Position numbers and translations under genes: made by a program. Below, in pieces: positions 1-7,657 of a DNA stretch of 56,488 nucleotides. Position 1 is the stretch's first letter; every line of letters begins with the position of its first letter. The notes beneath the pieces are model-generated. The model searched no databases, was not told the DNA's origin, and saw only the letters and a list, made by a program, of their open reading frames with translations. Origin of the DNA: Gammaproteobacteria bacterium (GTDB lineage: Bacteria > Pseudomonadota > Gammaproteobacteria > Coxiellales > Coxiellaceae); contig JAPLRF010000036.1 of NCBI GenBank assembly GCA_026399315.1, positions 1 to 56,488 of the forward strand, read 5' to 3'.

Positions 1-2
1 TG

Positions 3-371
3 ATTCAAGATGATTCGTCTGATTATCATCAATATTATATTAAAATTGAACGAAAACGATTGCTTTACCCTAACAGAGTCGGTATTGCCGAAGAAAAAAA
101 TGAACATTATTTTATTCGGATTAATCGGATTGATTTGCAACGTATTATTAAATTTGGATTTTTGGGAATGTTGCTTTCCATCACGGGTGATTTGCGTACC
201 CATGACAATTCGGATGAAAAAAAAGTAGAAATCATTGCTGAGAAAATTGATTTTATGGTGATGCCGCGGGAAGGAAATGATACGCATTTAATTGAATCGC
301 GACTAATGCATTCAGAAAGCAGGGGGTATTTGCCCAGTTTATATGTTGCTGCTATGCGGCAAGTGCACTGA
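3..371 (+). CDS. C-terminal part of an unknown protein (cut by window edge)
   Basis: The frame is open from base 3 to the stop at 369-371, so this is the last 122 residues of a gene that begins outside the window. The visible part is charged and mixed, with no clear membrane segment or signal. One short hydrophobic stretch lies around the residues FGFLGMLLSIT. I do not recognise the family. It lies 91 bases upstream of dapA on the same strand and could be co-transcribed with it. The methionine-initiated frame at base 10 is in a different register and is a shadow. Confidence 0.6.
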   Translation: MQDDSSDYHQYYIKIERKRLLYPNRVGIAEEKNEHYFIRINRIDLQRIIKFGFLGMLLSITGDLRTHDNSDEKKVEIIAEKIDFMVMPREGNDTHLIESRLMHSESRGYLPSLYVAAMRQVH

Positions 372-394
372 GTGAGTGATACCCTGCACCTAGA

Positions 395-424
395 GTCACT
401 GTCACTGTCACTGTCAGTGTCACT
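395..424. repeat. Five-copy 6-bp tandem repeat (GTCACT)
   Basis: Four exact copies of GTCACT and one GTCAGT run head to tail between the upstream gene and dapA. The fourth copy makes a small palindrome (CACTG-T-CAGTG). It is a simple-sequence tract that could vary in copy number. No promoter elements overlap it convincingly. Confidence 0.8.
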
Positions 425-462
425 GATATATACTCTCCCTTTTAAACGGGGGAGTCAGCACT

Positions 463-1332
463 ATGTTTCACGGCAGTATAGTGGCGGTAATTACACCAAT
501 GCATATGGATGGCGAAATTGATTATCTGAGTTTGGAGAAATTAATTGATTGGCATTTGGCAAAAAAAACTGACGGGATTGTTATTTTAGGAACGACAGGT
601 GAATCGGCCACAATTGAAGACCACGAGCGACGCGAAATCATTAAGCTCACTGTTTCTAGAGTGAACCACAAGATACCTGTTATTGTCGGCACAGGATCTA
701 ATGCAACGAAGCATGCAATTGCGATGACGCAGGATGCTATGTCACTCGGCGCAGACGCTGTTTTATTGGTAACGCCTTATTACAATAAACCCACACAGGA
801 AGGTTTATTTCAACATTATCGCGCTATATCAAAAGCAGTGTCGATTCCGCAAATTTTGTATAATGTGCCATCGCGCACCTGTTGTGATCTAATGCCCGAA
901 ACAATTTCTCGTCTGTCTGTTTTTTCAAATATTGTTGCCGTGAAAGAAGCGACAGGGGATTTAAATCGCCTAAAACAATTATTGGCGCTCAATTTAAAAA
1001 TGGATTATTTAACAGGCGATGATAAAACGGCAATGGAATTTATGTTGTTGGGTGGAAAAGGGGTTATTTCAGTTGCAGCGAATGTTGTGCCTGCGTTATT
1101 TCATGATTTGTGTGCTGCTGCTATTTCAGGTGATCGTCAAAGCGCTGAAAAAATAAACAATAAATTGGACGAATTATATTCAGTTTTGTTTATTGAAACC
1201 AATCCGATCCCGACAAAATGGTTTTTGGAAAAAATGGGTTTAATTCAATCTGGAATCAGGTTACCATTAACGCCGTTAAGTTTGCAGTGTCAGTTGAATG
1301 TTGAAACGGTGAGGAAAAAAATATGCGATTGA
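463..1332 (+). CDS. dapA: 4-hydroxy-tetrahydrodipicolinate synthase
   Basis: Condenses aspartate semialdehyde with pyruvate, the committed step of the diaminopimelate/lysine pathway, in the cytosol. The 289-residue protein has the normal family length. Visible motifs are the GTTGES substrate loop, YNVPSRT carrying the catalytic tyrosine and the conserved arginine, and VKEATGD carrying the Schiff-base lysine. The residue after the conserved SRT is Cys-Cys where E. coli has Gly; I see no reason to expect loss of function. The ATG follows a purine-rich GGGGGAGT site. The next gene, a small lipoprotein, starts inside the dapA end, matching the dapA-bamC arrangement of gammaproteobacteria. lysC, asd, dapD and dapE of the same pathway are elsewhere in the window. 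Confidence 0.97.
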   Translation: MFHGSIVAVITPMHMDGEIDYLSLEKLIDWHLAKKTDGIVILGTTGESATIEDHERREIIKLTVSRVNHKIPVIVGTGSNATKHAIAMTQDAMSLGADAVLLVTPYYNKPTQEGLFQHYRAISKAVSIPQILYNVPSRTCCDLMPETISRLSVFSNIVAVKEATGDLNRLKQLLALNLKMDYLTGDDKTAMEFMLLGGKGVISVAANVVPALFHDLCAAAISGDRQSAEKINNKLDELYSVLFIETNPIPTKWFLEKMGLIQSGIRLPLTPLSLQCQLNVETVRKKICD

Positions 1333-1556
1333 TCACGTTGATTTTACTGCTTTGCGCGACAGCTGTATTGTCGGGCTGTGGTGCGCATTCAAGAGACTAT
1401 CTGAAAAAAGGAAATGAAATTTCGCCTTTGGTTGTGCCGCCCGGTGTTCCGGTTATGAAACAAGAGCCGTATTATCCAGTTCCGGCAGGACCTTCGACCA
1501 CACTGTCATCGAAACCGGTTTCATTAAAGCCGCCAACACTGCAGGGATCTGTGTAA
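1323..1556 (+). CDS. Very short BamC-like lipoprotein
   Basis: A 77-residue lipoprotein. An N-terminal hydrophobic signal ends in the lipobox LSGC (Cys about residue 19), followed by about 58 residues rich in Pro, Gly and Ser. The mature part (DYLKKGNEISPLVVPPGVPV, then further Pro-rich motifs) resembles the unstructured N-terminal arm of BamC, the part known to bind BamD in the outer-membrane assembly machine. Both helix-grip domains of normal BamC (about 340 residues) are missing. The start overlaps the end of dapA by 10 bases, and dapA-bamC is the classical neighbour pair, which supports the assignment. It could also be an unrelated small lipoprotein. The lipoprotein call is firm; the BamC relation is inference. 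Confidence 0.75.
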   Translation: MRLITLILLLCATAVLSGCGAHSRDYLKKGNEISPLVVPPGVPVMKQEPYYPVPAGPSTTLSSKPVSLKPPTLQGSV

Positions 1557-1620
1557 GGTTTACGGATTAGAAAAAAAGCGAATAGCTGATCACAGATTTC
1601 TGTTTGCTGATCACTTACCT

Positions 1621-1710
1621 GGAGAGGTACCGAAGTGGCCATAACGGCGCCGACTCGAAATCGGATGGGGTTCGAAAGGACCCACGTGGGTTCGAATCCC
1701 ACCTTCTCCG
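1621..1710 (+). tRNA. tRNA-Ser (anticodon CGA)
   Basis: Cloverleaf of 90 nt with a long variable arm, as in serine tRNAs. The acceptor GGAGAGG pairs with CTTCTCC (one G-U). The anticodon loop CTCGAAA gives CGA, reading UCG. The T arm contains GGTTCGAATCC. The 3' CCA is not encoded; the sequence continues CATTT after the discriminator G. Confidence 0.95.
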
Positions 1711-1729
1711 CATTTAAAAGGATTTGTTC

Positions 1730-2986
1730 ATGCAGTCCGTTTGCAAGCGCTATTTAATTTCTATTATTAGCCTGTCTTCTTTTGTTTTTTCGATGCAATC
1801 ATCCGCGGGTGGGTTTCAGTTGTGGGAACAAAACGCTGCGGGTATTGGCGATTATCATTCTGGTGCCGCTGCAGAAGCTGATACAGCAGCAACAGCATTT
1901 TATAATCCCGCTGGTGTTACACGCTTAAAGCATCAGCAAATTTCATTTGGTGTCGCAGCAATTCCGATTAACGTGAATTACACGGGAACCGCTGGCACCA
2001 AAACTGTTTCTAATGCGCCTGGTGATACGTTTAATGGCGTCCCTAATCTTCAATATTCTACGCCTTTTGCTAATCGCTGGGCTTTTGCGTTTGGTATAAC
2101 AAGCCCTTTTGGTTTATCGACTGATTACGCTGATGTGAGTTATGTGAACACACTGGCAACCAAAACAACGTTGCGAACGATTAATTTTAATCCCAGTATC
2201 GCCTATGCGTTTAATCAGTATTTTTCATTGGGCGTTGGTTTTGATTTGATGTATGGGTCTGCAGATTATGATTCAGATGTTTTTAGTGCCATCACAAGTG
2301 ATTTGAGCGGGTGGAATTGCGGTTACAATAGTGGTTTGTTAATTCAGTTTTCTCCTAAAACCCGTTTTGGCATGAGTTATCGTTCTGCCGTTACGGTTGT
2401 TGCGAAAGGATCCAGTGATTCAACTGTTTTTGGTGATGCAACGCCAACTTTTACAACAGCCAGCGCGCCTTTCCCTCTGCCAGCTACGTCCATTGCAAGC
2501 ATATATCAAGATGTCAATACGCATCTTACTTTGATGGGCAGTGTTTTTTTTACGCAATGGTCTGTCTTCAAGCAATTGGTTATTAGCAATATATCGACAC
2601 CCAGTGGCGTGGGCACGGTTGCTTTAAATGAAAAATATCGAGACACATGGAATATTGGAGTCGGTGGAAAATACAAGTTGGATAGTCATGTTTCTTTAGA
2701 GGCAGGTGTTGGTCACGATCAAACGCCCACGCGTTTGGGTTATCGCGATATCCGCTTGCCAGACAATAATCGTTATGCGGCTTCTTTTGGTGTGAACATT
2801 ATTCCAAAGGCAGGTTTTGAGTGGTCGATGGGTTGGACGCATTTTTTTGTACCGAACACCCCTATTAATAACACTTATTCAAACGACGCTTCAAAAACAA
2901 CTACCGCCACACCAACAATTGGTATTGGGACTGAAACAGGTAATATCAATGTGTTTGGTATGCAGTTTTCGTTGGATATTTTATAA
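1730..2986 (+). CDS. FadL/TodX-type outer-membrane transport protein
   Basis: Beta-barrel outer-membrane channel of the FadL/OmpP1/TodX family, which takes up long-chain fatty acids and other hydrophobic molecules. The start is the ATG with AAAAGGA about 7 bases upstream; an in-frame TTG six bases earlier has no room for a ribosome site. A signal peptide of about 26 residues ends near SSA, and the mature protein begins with the family's typical GFQLWEQNAAGIGDYHSGAA followed by AFYNPAG, the N-terminal hatch region. The C terminus is aromatic/hydrophobic (FSLDIL), as in barrel proteins. Length is 418 residues, normal for the family. It stands alone after the tRNA, convergent with the next gene. 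Fatty-acid import would suit growth inside a host, but the substrate cannot be read from sequence. Confidence 0.9.
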   Translation: MQSVCKRYLISIISLSSFVFSMQSSAGGFQLWEQNAAGIGDYHSGAAAEADTAATAFYNPAGVTRLKHQQISFGVAAIPINVNYTGTAGTKTVSNAPGDTFNGVPNLQYSTPFANRWAFAFGITSPFGLSTDYADVSYVNTLATKTTLRTINFNPSIAYAFNQYFSLGVGFDLMYGSADYDSDVFSAITSDLSGWNCGYNSGLLIQFSPKTRFGMSYRSAVTVVAKGSSDSTVFGDATPTFTTASAPFPLPATSIASIYQDVNTHLTLMGSVFFTQWSVFKQLVISNISTPSGVGTVALNEKYRDTWNIGVGGKYKLDSHVSLEAGVGHDQTPTRLGYRDIRLPDNNRYAASFGVNIIPKAGFEWSMGWTHFFVPNTPINNTYSNDASKTTTATPTIGIGTETGNINVFGMQFSLDIL

Positions 2987-3003
2987 ATGCCGTGATGCTC
3001 GAC

Positions 3004-3019
3004 GCGCTGAGCTTAGCGC
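3004..3019. terminator. Small inverted repeat between convergent genes
   Basis: GCGCT and AGCGC flank a six-base loop in the 53-base gap between the FadL gene and the facing small secreted protein gene. A bidirectional terminator could sit here, but there is no clear T-run on either side, so the call is weak. Confidence 0.25.
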
Positions 3020-3039
3020 ACCGAGATCAGTGTTCTGAG

Positions 3040-3486
3040 CTATTTCCCAGACAGCAATACAGTAATGTTTTTTGCGGGCACGTTCACAGGTAAGTTACCA
3101 TGACTTCCGGATGAAATACTCACATCAAATTTATTGGGCGCTAAGTTTTGGAAGGTACTTATAGTTGCGGTGCTGAGATCACTGCTGATAGAAAAAACAG
3201 CGGTTCCAATATCATTAGCGGGGCTAACGCTGCCGTTATAAAAATCACAGGTAAGGGATGAACCAAACATAAAGCTTATCAGTGCATATGGCAGAGGTCC
3301 GCGCTGACCATTAGCGGGAACGGGTAGGTTTGTATTTGCTTCGCTGCTCTTGCTGGTGCCGCACATCAGTGTAATCGCATTGGGTTCATTTTGGCTCTTC
3401 ATCGTCAAACTGCCGGCCAGTGCGCTGATCGCAGTCATTGATAATGCTGCCGTTAAACCCACCATCACCATTTTTTTGTTGATCAT
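3040..3486 (-). CDS. Small exported protein, paralogue 1
   Basis: 148 residues with an N-terminal signal peptide (positive MINKK, hydrophobic core, cleavage near SALA-G). The mature part has two cysteines, one in LMCGTS and one in LTCDFYNGS, that could form a disulphide in the periplasm or outside. The motif PANGQRGPLPY in the middle is shared almost exactly with the next gene. AAGGTG precedes the ATG. It is one of two tandem copies on the minus strand, 42 bases apart, differing in length and at many positions. I do not recognise the family and give no function. The pair probably arose by tandem duplication. Confidence 0.8.
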   Translation of the reverse strand: MINKKMVMVGLTAALSMTAISALAGSLTMKSQNEPNAITLMCGTSKSSEANTNLPVPANGQRGPLPYALISFMFGSSLTCDFYNGSVSPANDIGTAVFSISSDLSTATISTFQNLAPNKFDVSISSGSHGNLPVNVPAKNITVLLSGK

Positions 3487-3528
3487 ATTTCACCTTCGTT
3501 GTTAAGACTCGGACCTGGATAATACCAC

Positions 3529-3939
3529 TTAATCTTTTCTGATCACAGCGGTAATGAACTCAGAAGGGGCGTTCAGCGGGGTAGAGAGGGTGATCGAGTA
3601 GTGGCTAGGGTCATTGTTTTGAAGTTCGGTGATTGTTGCTGTTTTATAGTCACTGCCGATCGCGAGATTGGCGGATCCTATGTCATTGTTTGTTTCATAG
3701 AAATCGCAAGTCAGGTTCAGGTGATGGAACATAGCCCTTATTAAAATGTAAGGCAAAGGACCTCGCTGGCCATTTGCAGGGATAGGTAGTTGGGTGTCGA
3801 TTTCACTGCTTGTTGATGGGCCGCATTTAACCGTAATCGGGTAGGGTTCATTCTGACTTTGTATCGTCAGATTCCCAGCTGCCGCCGACATAGAAAGCGT
3901 TGCTGCTAAACCTGTCATTAAAATTTTGTGATGCTTCAT
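3529..3939 (-). CDS. Small exported protein, paralogue 2
   Basis: 136 residues, first gene of the tandem pair. It has a signal peptide (MKHHK then a hydrophobic stretch, cleavage near SAAA-G), the same order of conserved blocks as its neighbour (LTIQSQNEPYPIT, a CGPSTSSE block, PIPANGQRGPLPY, LTCDFYE, then NDIGSANLAIGSD), and two cysteines at matching places. A strong AGGAGGG site stands before the ATG. The two proteins are clearly homologous along their full lengths, so both are probably real and under selection. The family is unknown to me; a small secreted or periplasmic beta-rich protein is the most that can be inferred. Confidence 0.8.
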   Translation of the reverse strand: MKHHKILMTGLAATLSMSAAAGNLTIQSQNEPYPITVKCGPSTSSEIDTQLPIPANGQRGPLPYILIRAMFHHLNLTCDFYETNNDIGSANLAIGSDYKTATITELQNNDPSHYSITLSTPLNAPSEFITAVIRKD

Positions 3940-4067
3940 TATTCGCCCTCCTTTTCTTCAGTTAAATAATAAAGTTAACATCCAAAAATCATAACTTGTT
4001 TTTAGTATTCATGCACTACCGTGTTTGAGCACTAAACGAACGGGAACAGCGCGATAACGTTATAATT

Positions 4068-4131
4068 GTATCCGACCCCTTTTTAGTTGGCGCAATACTA
4101 TTTTCGTCGCCTTGAAATTTGGAGCGGATAC
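4068..4131 (-). repeat. Short MITE-like element M2 with 7-bp terminal inverted repeats
   Basis: The element is bounded by GTATCCG and CGGATAC. Read on the minus strand, about 60 bases align closely with the left part of the longer element at 27998-28167 (shared core CCGCTCCAAATTTCAAGG, then AATAGTATTGC). It looks like an internally deleted copy of the same small mobile palindromic element. It lies in the gap between two minus-strand genes. A diverged copy of the R1 hairpin follows directly (4133-4155). Confidence 0.6.
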
Positions 4132-4132
4132 C

Positions 4133-4155
4133 GCGAGGGCTTCCGTCCTAGCTTC
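4133..4155 (-). repeat. Diverged R1 hairpin copy
   Basis: Read on the minus strand, this matches the R1 family core (CAGAAGCTAGGACGGAAGCC, then CTCGCG). It sits just after the stop codon of the membrane protein gene, as other R1 copies sit just after stops. The stem has two mismatches, so this copy is probably decayed. Confidence 0.4.
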
Positions 4156-4159
4156 TGTG

Positions 4160-5005
4160 CTACTTTAATTTAAAAGCATTTTTCAATAAATTAACATCGT
4201 AAAATTTCGATAAATCATATCCGTTGGCAAATAAATAAAGTGCATTGCAGAGTGCTATTCTGATGGCAGTATTAATCGAAAAAACAATAATGAAAGCAAT
4301 AACAGTCAGCGTTGATCCAATCGAAATAATTATTTTCCCGCCAATTAAAAATGCGATTAACGCTGGAATAAGCGATAAAATATGAATGCCCATTGTGTTA
4401 AGCCTTATATTCATTTTTGAAACAAGCACAGTGCCCCAGTTATTTTTGATGAGTGTTGCTGAATGTTTGATTGATTGAGTTTGATTTTTTTTTTCAAACA
4501 GTAAAACAGGTAAAATAAAATAAGTGGCTGTTGTCCAAGTGAGATTACATAAATAACGGCTTGCGATTTTACTGCTTAGCCAATGATCTGACCAGTATTC
4601 AATAACGCAAACTATGCAACCAAAAGTTGTCATTATATTATTCCATTTCATTAATTTTGGAAAAAAAGTGATGAGCGCTTTAAACCCATCGCTCAAGCTA
4701 TTTTTTCTTCCTTGTAGTGTTTTATTTGCGTAAACGCTTAATGCAGCGTTAAACAATAAAGTAGAAAGATGGGCTATAGAAAATAACACTGAAAGAATAG
4801 CAATAAAAAAAATCATGTCTTTTGCGCCCAAATGATTGGTTTTTGCTACGGTAGATTCAATGTTGTAAATGGGGATTGCAGCAAGCGTAAAAAGGGCGAG
4901 TGCGATAAGGTTGCTCAGGATGGGAAAAATGAGTACCCTTCTGTTTTGTTTAATAATAGCCAGCGTTTGCTTGGCCAGTTGAAACTGCCGAATTGGGTGT
5001 TGCAT
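4160..5005 (-). CDS. Multi-pass membrane protein, DUF6159-like
   Basis: 281 residues with about six hydrophobic segments (near 24-47, 64-89, 115-130, 150-165 and two in 205-255). The start, a positively charged amphipathic stretch followed by FPILSNLIA, and the overall layout recall DUF6159 family inner-membrane proteins, which have no known function; the family call is from memory and moderate. The start codon lies in the palindrome CATGCAT, overlapping the start codon of divergent queA, so the promoter of each gene must lie inside the other's coding region. No good ribosome site is visible on this side. C-terminal Lys-rich tail. Confidence 0.75.
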   Translation of the reverse strand: MQHPIRQFQLAKQTLAIIKQNRRVLIFPILSNLIALALFTLAAIPIYNIESTVAKTNHLGAKDMIFFIAILSVLFSIAHLSTLLFNAALSVYANKTLQGRKNSLSDGFKALITFFPKLMKWNNIMTTFGCIVCVIEYWSDHWLSSKIASRYLCNLTWTTATYFILPVLLFEKKNQTQSIKHSATLIKNNWGTVLVSKMNIRLNTMGIHILSLIPALIAFLIGGKIIISIGSTLTVIAFIIVFSINTAIRIALCNALYLFANGYDLSKFYDVNLLKNAFKLK

Positions 5006-6059
5006 GCATTATTCCGTTAATGATTTTGATTATTTCTTGCCTTCAGAATTGATCGCGCAGTTTCCGACACGCAATCGCACTGAAAGTCGTTTGTTGATTG
5101 TACCTGAAAATACAGCTGAAAATCAGGATAAATATACCCATGCGCAATTCCCTGCGTTCTTAGATCAGGTCAATTCAGGGGATCTGATTATTTTCAATGA
5201 CACGCGTGTCATTCCCGCACGTCTTTTTGGTCGTAAGGAAAGCGGTGGAAAAATCGAATGTTTGATTGAGCGTGTACTGAATGATCATCAAGCGCTGGCT
5301 CATATTCGGTCGAGCCATGCTCCTAAAATAGGCTCAAGTGTTATTTTAGAGGGTGCATTAAATGCTGTTGTTTTAGATCGTGAAGATGGATTGTTCGTGC
5401 TTGAGTTCTCAAACACAGAACCTTTATTTGAATTGCTTGAACAATATGGCCATATGCCGTTACCACCCTACATTACGCGTGAGGTAAAATCGGAAGACCT
5501 TGAGCGCTATCAAACGGTTTATGCTGAAAATAAAGGCGCTGTTGCAGCGCCGACAGCGGGTTTGCATTTTGATGAAAAAACAGTACAGGCATTGAAAGCC
5601 AACAATATTGAAATGGGATTTTTAACCTTGCATGTCGGCGCAGGAACGTTTCAACCGGTTCGTGTTGATGATATTAAAGACCATGTGATGCACGGTGAAA
5701 TCATCACTGTTTCAGAAGGCTTATGTGAAAAAATAAAGGCCTGTAAAAAACGCGGTGGACGCGTGATTGCAATTGGAACAACGGTTGTTAGGGCGTTAGA
5801 AAGCGCTGCATTATCAGGTGAAATTGAGCCTTTTTCAGGTGAGACGAAAATATTTATCACCCCGGGATTTCAATTTAAAGTGGTTGATATGCTATTGACG
5901 AATTTTCATTTGCCGAAATCAACTTTGTTAATGCTCGTTTCTGCCTTTGCGGGTTTTGATCGGGTGATGAGTGCCTATCAAAAAGCGGTTGATGAGCAAT
6001 ACCGGTTTTTCAGTTATGGGGATGCGATGTTGCTTTACCTTGATTCATCTGCAAAGTAG
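5004..6059 (+). CDS. queA: S-adenosylmethionine:tRNA ribosyltransferase-isomerase
   Basis: Transfers and isomerises the ribosyl part of S-adenosylmethionine onto preQ1 at the wobble base of GUN tRNAs, giving epoxyqueuosine. The 351 residues match the family length. Family motifs are seen: the N-terminal DFDYFLPSELIAQFP, NDTRVIPARLFG, AAPTAGLHF, LHVGAGTFQPV, TTVVRALES and LTNFHLPKSTLLMLVSAF. The ATG chosen is needed to keep the N-terminal motif; upstream of it is only a weak GGGTG. In many genomes tgt follows queA, but here icd follows after 30 bases. The start codon overlaps that of the divergent membrane protein gene. Confidence 0.97.
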   Translation: MHYSVNDFDYFLPSELIAQFPTRNRTESRLLIVPENTAENQDKYTHAQFPAFLDQVNSGDLIIFNDTRVIPARLFGRKESGGKIECLIERVLNDHQALAHIRSSHAPKIGSSVILEGALNAVVLDREDGLFVLEFSNTEPLFELLEQYGHMPLPPYITREVKSEDLERYQTVYAENKGAVAAPTAGLHFDEKTVQALKANNIEMGFLTLHVGAGTFQPVRVDDIKDHVMHGEIITVSEGLCEKIKACKKRGGRVIAIGTTVVRALESAALSGEIEPFSGETKIFITPGFQFKVVDMLLTNFHLPKSTLLMLVSAFAGFDRVMSAYQKAVDEQYRFFSYGDAMLLYLDSSAK

Positions 6060-6089
6060 TATAACGACAAATTAAACAGGAGAAAATCC

Positions 6090-7346
6090 ATGCCTTACCA
6101 ACACATCCAAATCCCTTCAAACGGCGCTAAAATCACTGTTAACCCTGATCATTCGCTGAACGTGCCTAACAACCCAGTTATCCCGTTTATTGCCGGCGAT
6201 GGCATTGGTGTGGATATCACGCCTGTGATGCAGCGCGTTGTTGATGCGGCTGTTGAAAAAGCCTATGGTAATAATAAAAAAATCCATTGGATGGAAATTT
6301 ATGCGGGTGAAAAAGCCGTTAAAACGTACGGTGACGATACTTGGTTGCCAGCAGAAACAATGCTTGCTGCAAAAGAATTTGTGGTGTCGATTAAAGGGCC
6401 CTTAACCACTCCAGTTGGTGGCGGTATTCGCTCGTTGAATGTGGCATTAAGACAAGAATTAGATTTGTATGTTTGCTTACGTCCTGTGCGCTATTTTAAG
6501 GGCACGCCCAGCCCTGTGAAACATCCTGAAAAAACAAACATGGTTATTTTTCGTGAAAATTCTGAAGATATTTATGCGGGTATTGAATTTGAATCAGGTT
6601 CAGATGCTGCAAAAAAAGTAATTCATTTTTTACAAACAGAAATGGGGGTTAAAAAAATTCGTTTTCCAGAAAGCAGTGCGATTGGTATTAAGCCTGTTTC
6701 TAAAGAAGGAACACAGCGTTTGGTGCGTCGCGCGTTTCAATATGCGATCGATAATAACCGTGATTCTGTTACCTTAGTTCACAAGGGTAATATTATGAAA
6801 TTCACTGAAGGTGGTTTTCGTGATTGGGGTTATGCATTAGCAAAAGAAGAATTTGGTGCGCAATTAATTGATGCAGGTCCTTGGATGACATTTAAAAATC
6901 CAAATACTGGCAAAGATATTGTTGTGAAAGATGTTATTGCGGATGCGTTTTTACAACAAATTTTATTGCGTCCAGAAGAATACAGCGTGATTGCCACTTT
7001 AAATTTAAATGGTGATTACATTTCTGATGCATTGGCAGCACAAGTGGGTGGCATTGGTATTGCGCCAGGCGCTAATTTAAGCGATACCGTTGCTATTTTT
7101 GAAGCGACGCATGGTACGGCGCCTAAATACGCAGGCCTTGATAAAGTAAACCCTGGTTCTATTATTCTTTCTGCTGAAATGATGTTGCGCCATATGGGCT
7201 GGTTTGAGGCAGCAGATTTGATTATCAAGGGTATTGATGGTGCAATTCAAAGTAAATCAGTGACTTACGACTTGGCCCGGTTAATGGAAGGATCGCACGA
7301 ACTCAGTTGCTCTGGATTTGGAGAGCAAATTATCTCGTCAATGTAA
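6090..7346 (+). CDS. icd: Isocitrate dehydrogenase, NADP type
   Basis: Oxidative decarboxylation of isocitrate to 2-oxoglutarate in the TCA cycle. 418 residues against 416 in E. coli, alignable end to end. The substrate-binding [14 protein letters not shown] motif carries the serine (near residue 115) that AceK phosphorylates in enterics; aceK is not in the window. [13 protein letters not shown] carries the catalytic lysine. The coenzyme region [10 protein letters not shown] has the Lys-Tyr pair that marks NADP preference, and the C-terminal [11 protein letters not shown] also fits NADP enzymes. A good CAGGAGAAA site precedes the ATG. It may be read with queA. A stem-loop lies about 20 bases after the stop. 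Confidence 0.97.
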   Translation: MPYQHIQIPSNGAKITVNPDHSLNVPNNPVIPFIAGDGIGVDITPVMQRVVDAAVEKAYGNNKKIHWMEIYAGEKAVKTYGDDTWLPAETMLAAKEFVVSIKGPLTTPVGGGIRSLNVALRQELDLYVCLRPVRYFKGTPSPVKHPEKTNMVIFRENSEDIYAGIEFESGSDAAKKVIHFLQTEMGVKKIRFPESSAIGIKPVSKEGTQRLVRRAFQYAIDNNRDSVTLVHKGNIMKFTEGGFRDWGYALAKEEFGAQLIDAGPWMTFKNPNTGKDIVVKDVIADAFLQQILLRPEEYSVIATLNLNGDYISDALAAQVGGIGIAPGANLSDTVAIFEATHGTAPKYAGLDKVNPGSIILSAEMMLRHMGWFEAADLIIKGIDGAIQSKSVTYDLARLMEGSHELSCSGFGEQIISSM

Positions 7347-7364
7347 TAAAAGAGGGTGATTCAG

Positions 7365-7389
7365 GCGTGAGATGGTTTTTTACTCACGT
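7365..7389 (+). terminator. Stem-loop after icd
   Basis: GCGTGAG and CTCACGT form a 6-7 bp stem around an 11-base T-rich loop, 18 bases after the icd stop. No T-run follows the stem, so a classical intrinsic terminator is not shown. The rest of 7390-7581 is AT-rich with no gene and no convincing promoter. The whole 7347-7657 gap holds only this stem-loop and the R1 hairpin at 7582, and is too short for clpS, the usual partner upstream of clpA. Confidence 0.35.
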
Positions 7390-7581
7390 CTGCACATATA
7401 TTCTCATCGTTTACTCAGGCACTTATAATACAAACTTCCTGTACATCCTCGCAATATAAAAAAACATAAAATCAAGCAAAAAATCACTTAAATTAAGCCA
7501 AATAAATTAAATTCAAAATAATTGAAATCTTTTGGGCAATTTTTGAATTCATGTCCTACAGTTGGGTTAAGTAGAACAGAA

Positions 7582-7601
7582 ACAGGGGCGAAAGCCTTTG
7601 T
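7582..7601. repeat. R1 hairpin repeat, copy A (GAAA loop)
   Basis: An 8-bp stem (ACAGGGGC with GCCTTTGT, two G-U pairs) closed by a GAAA tetraloop, followed by GAGAATAAGCAAAA. It is one of at least four clear copies in the window, with 9944, 21271 and 31124. The outer three base pairs differ between copies but stay paired. This copy is 57 bases upstream of clpA and would be in its leader. Confidence 0.65.
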
Positions 7602-7657
7602 GAGAATAAGCAAAAACTATAATTAAGGACCAATTAACGTAAAACAGGAGGTGGATT

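Noticed and set aside
1472..1702. 76-codon minus-strand frame
   Set aside because: It runs through tRNA-Ser and the end of the lipoprotein gene; a shadow.
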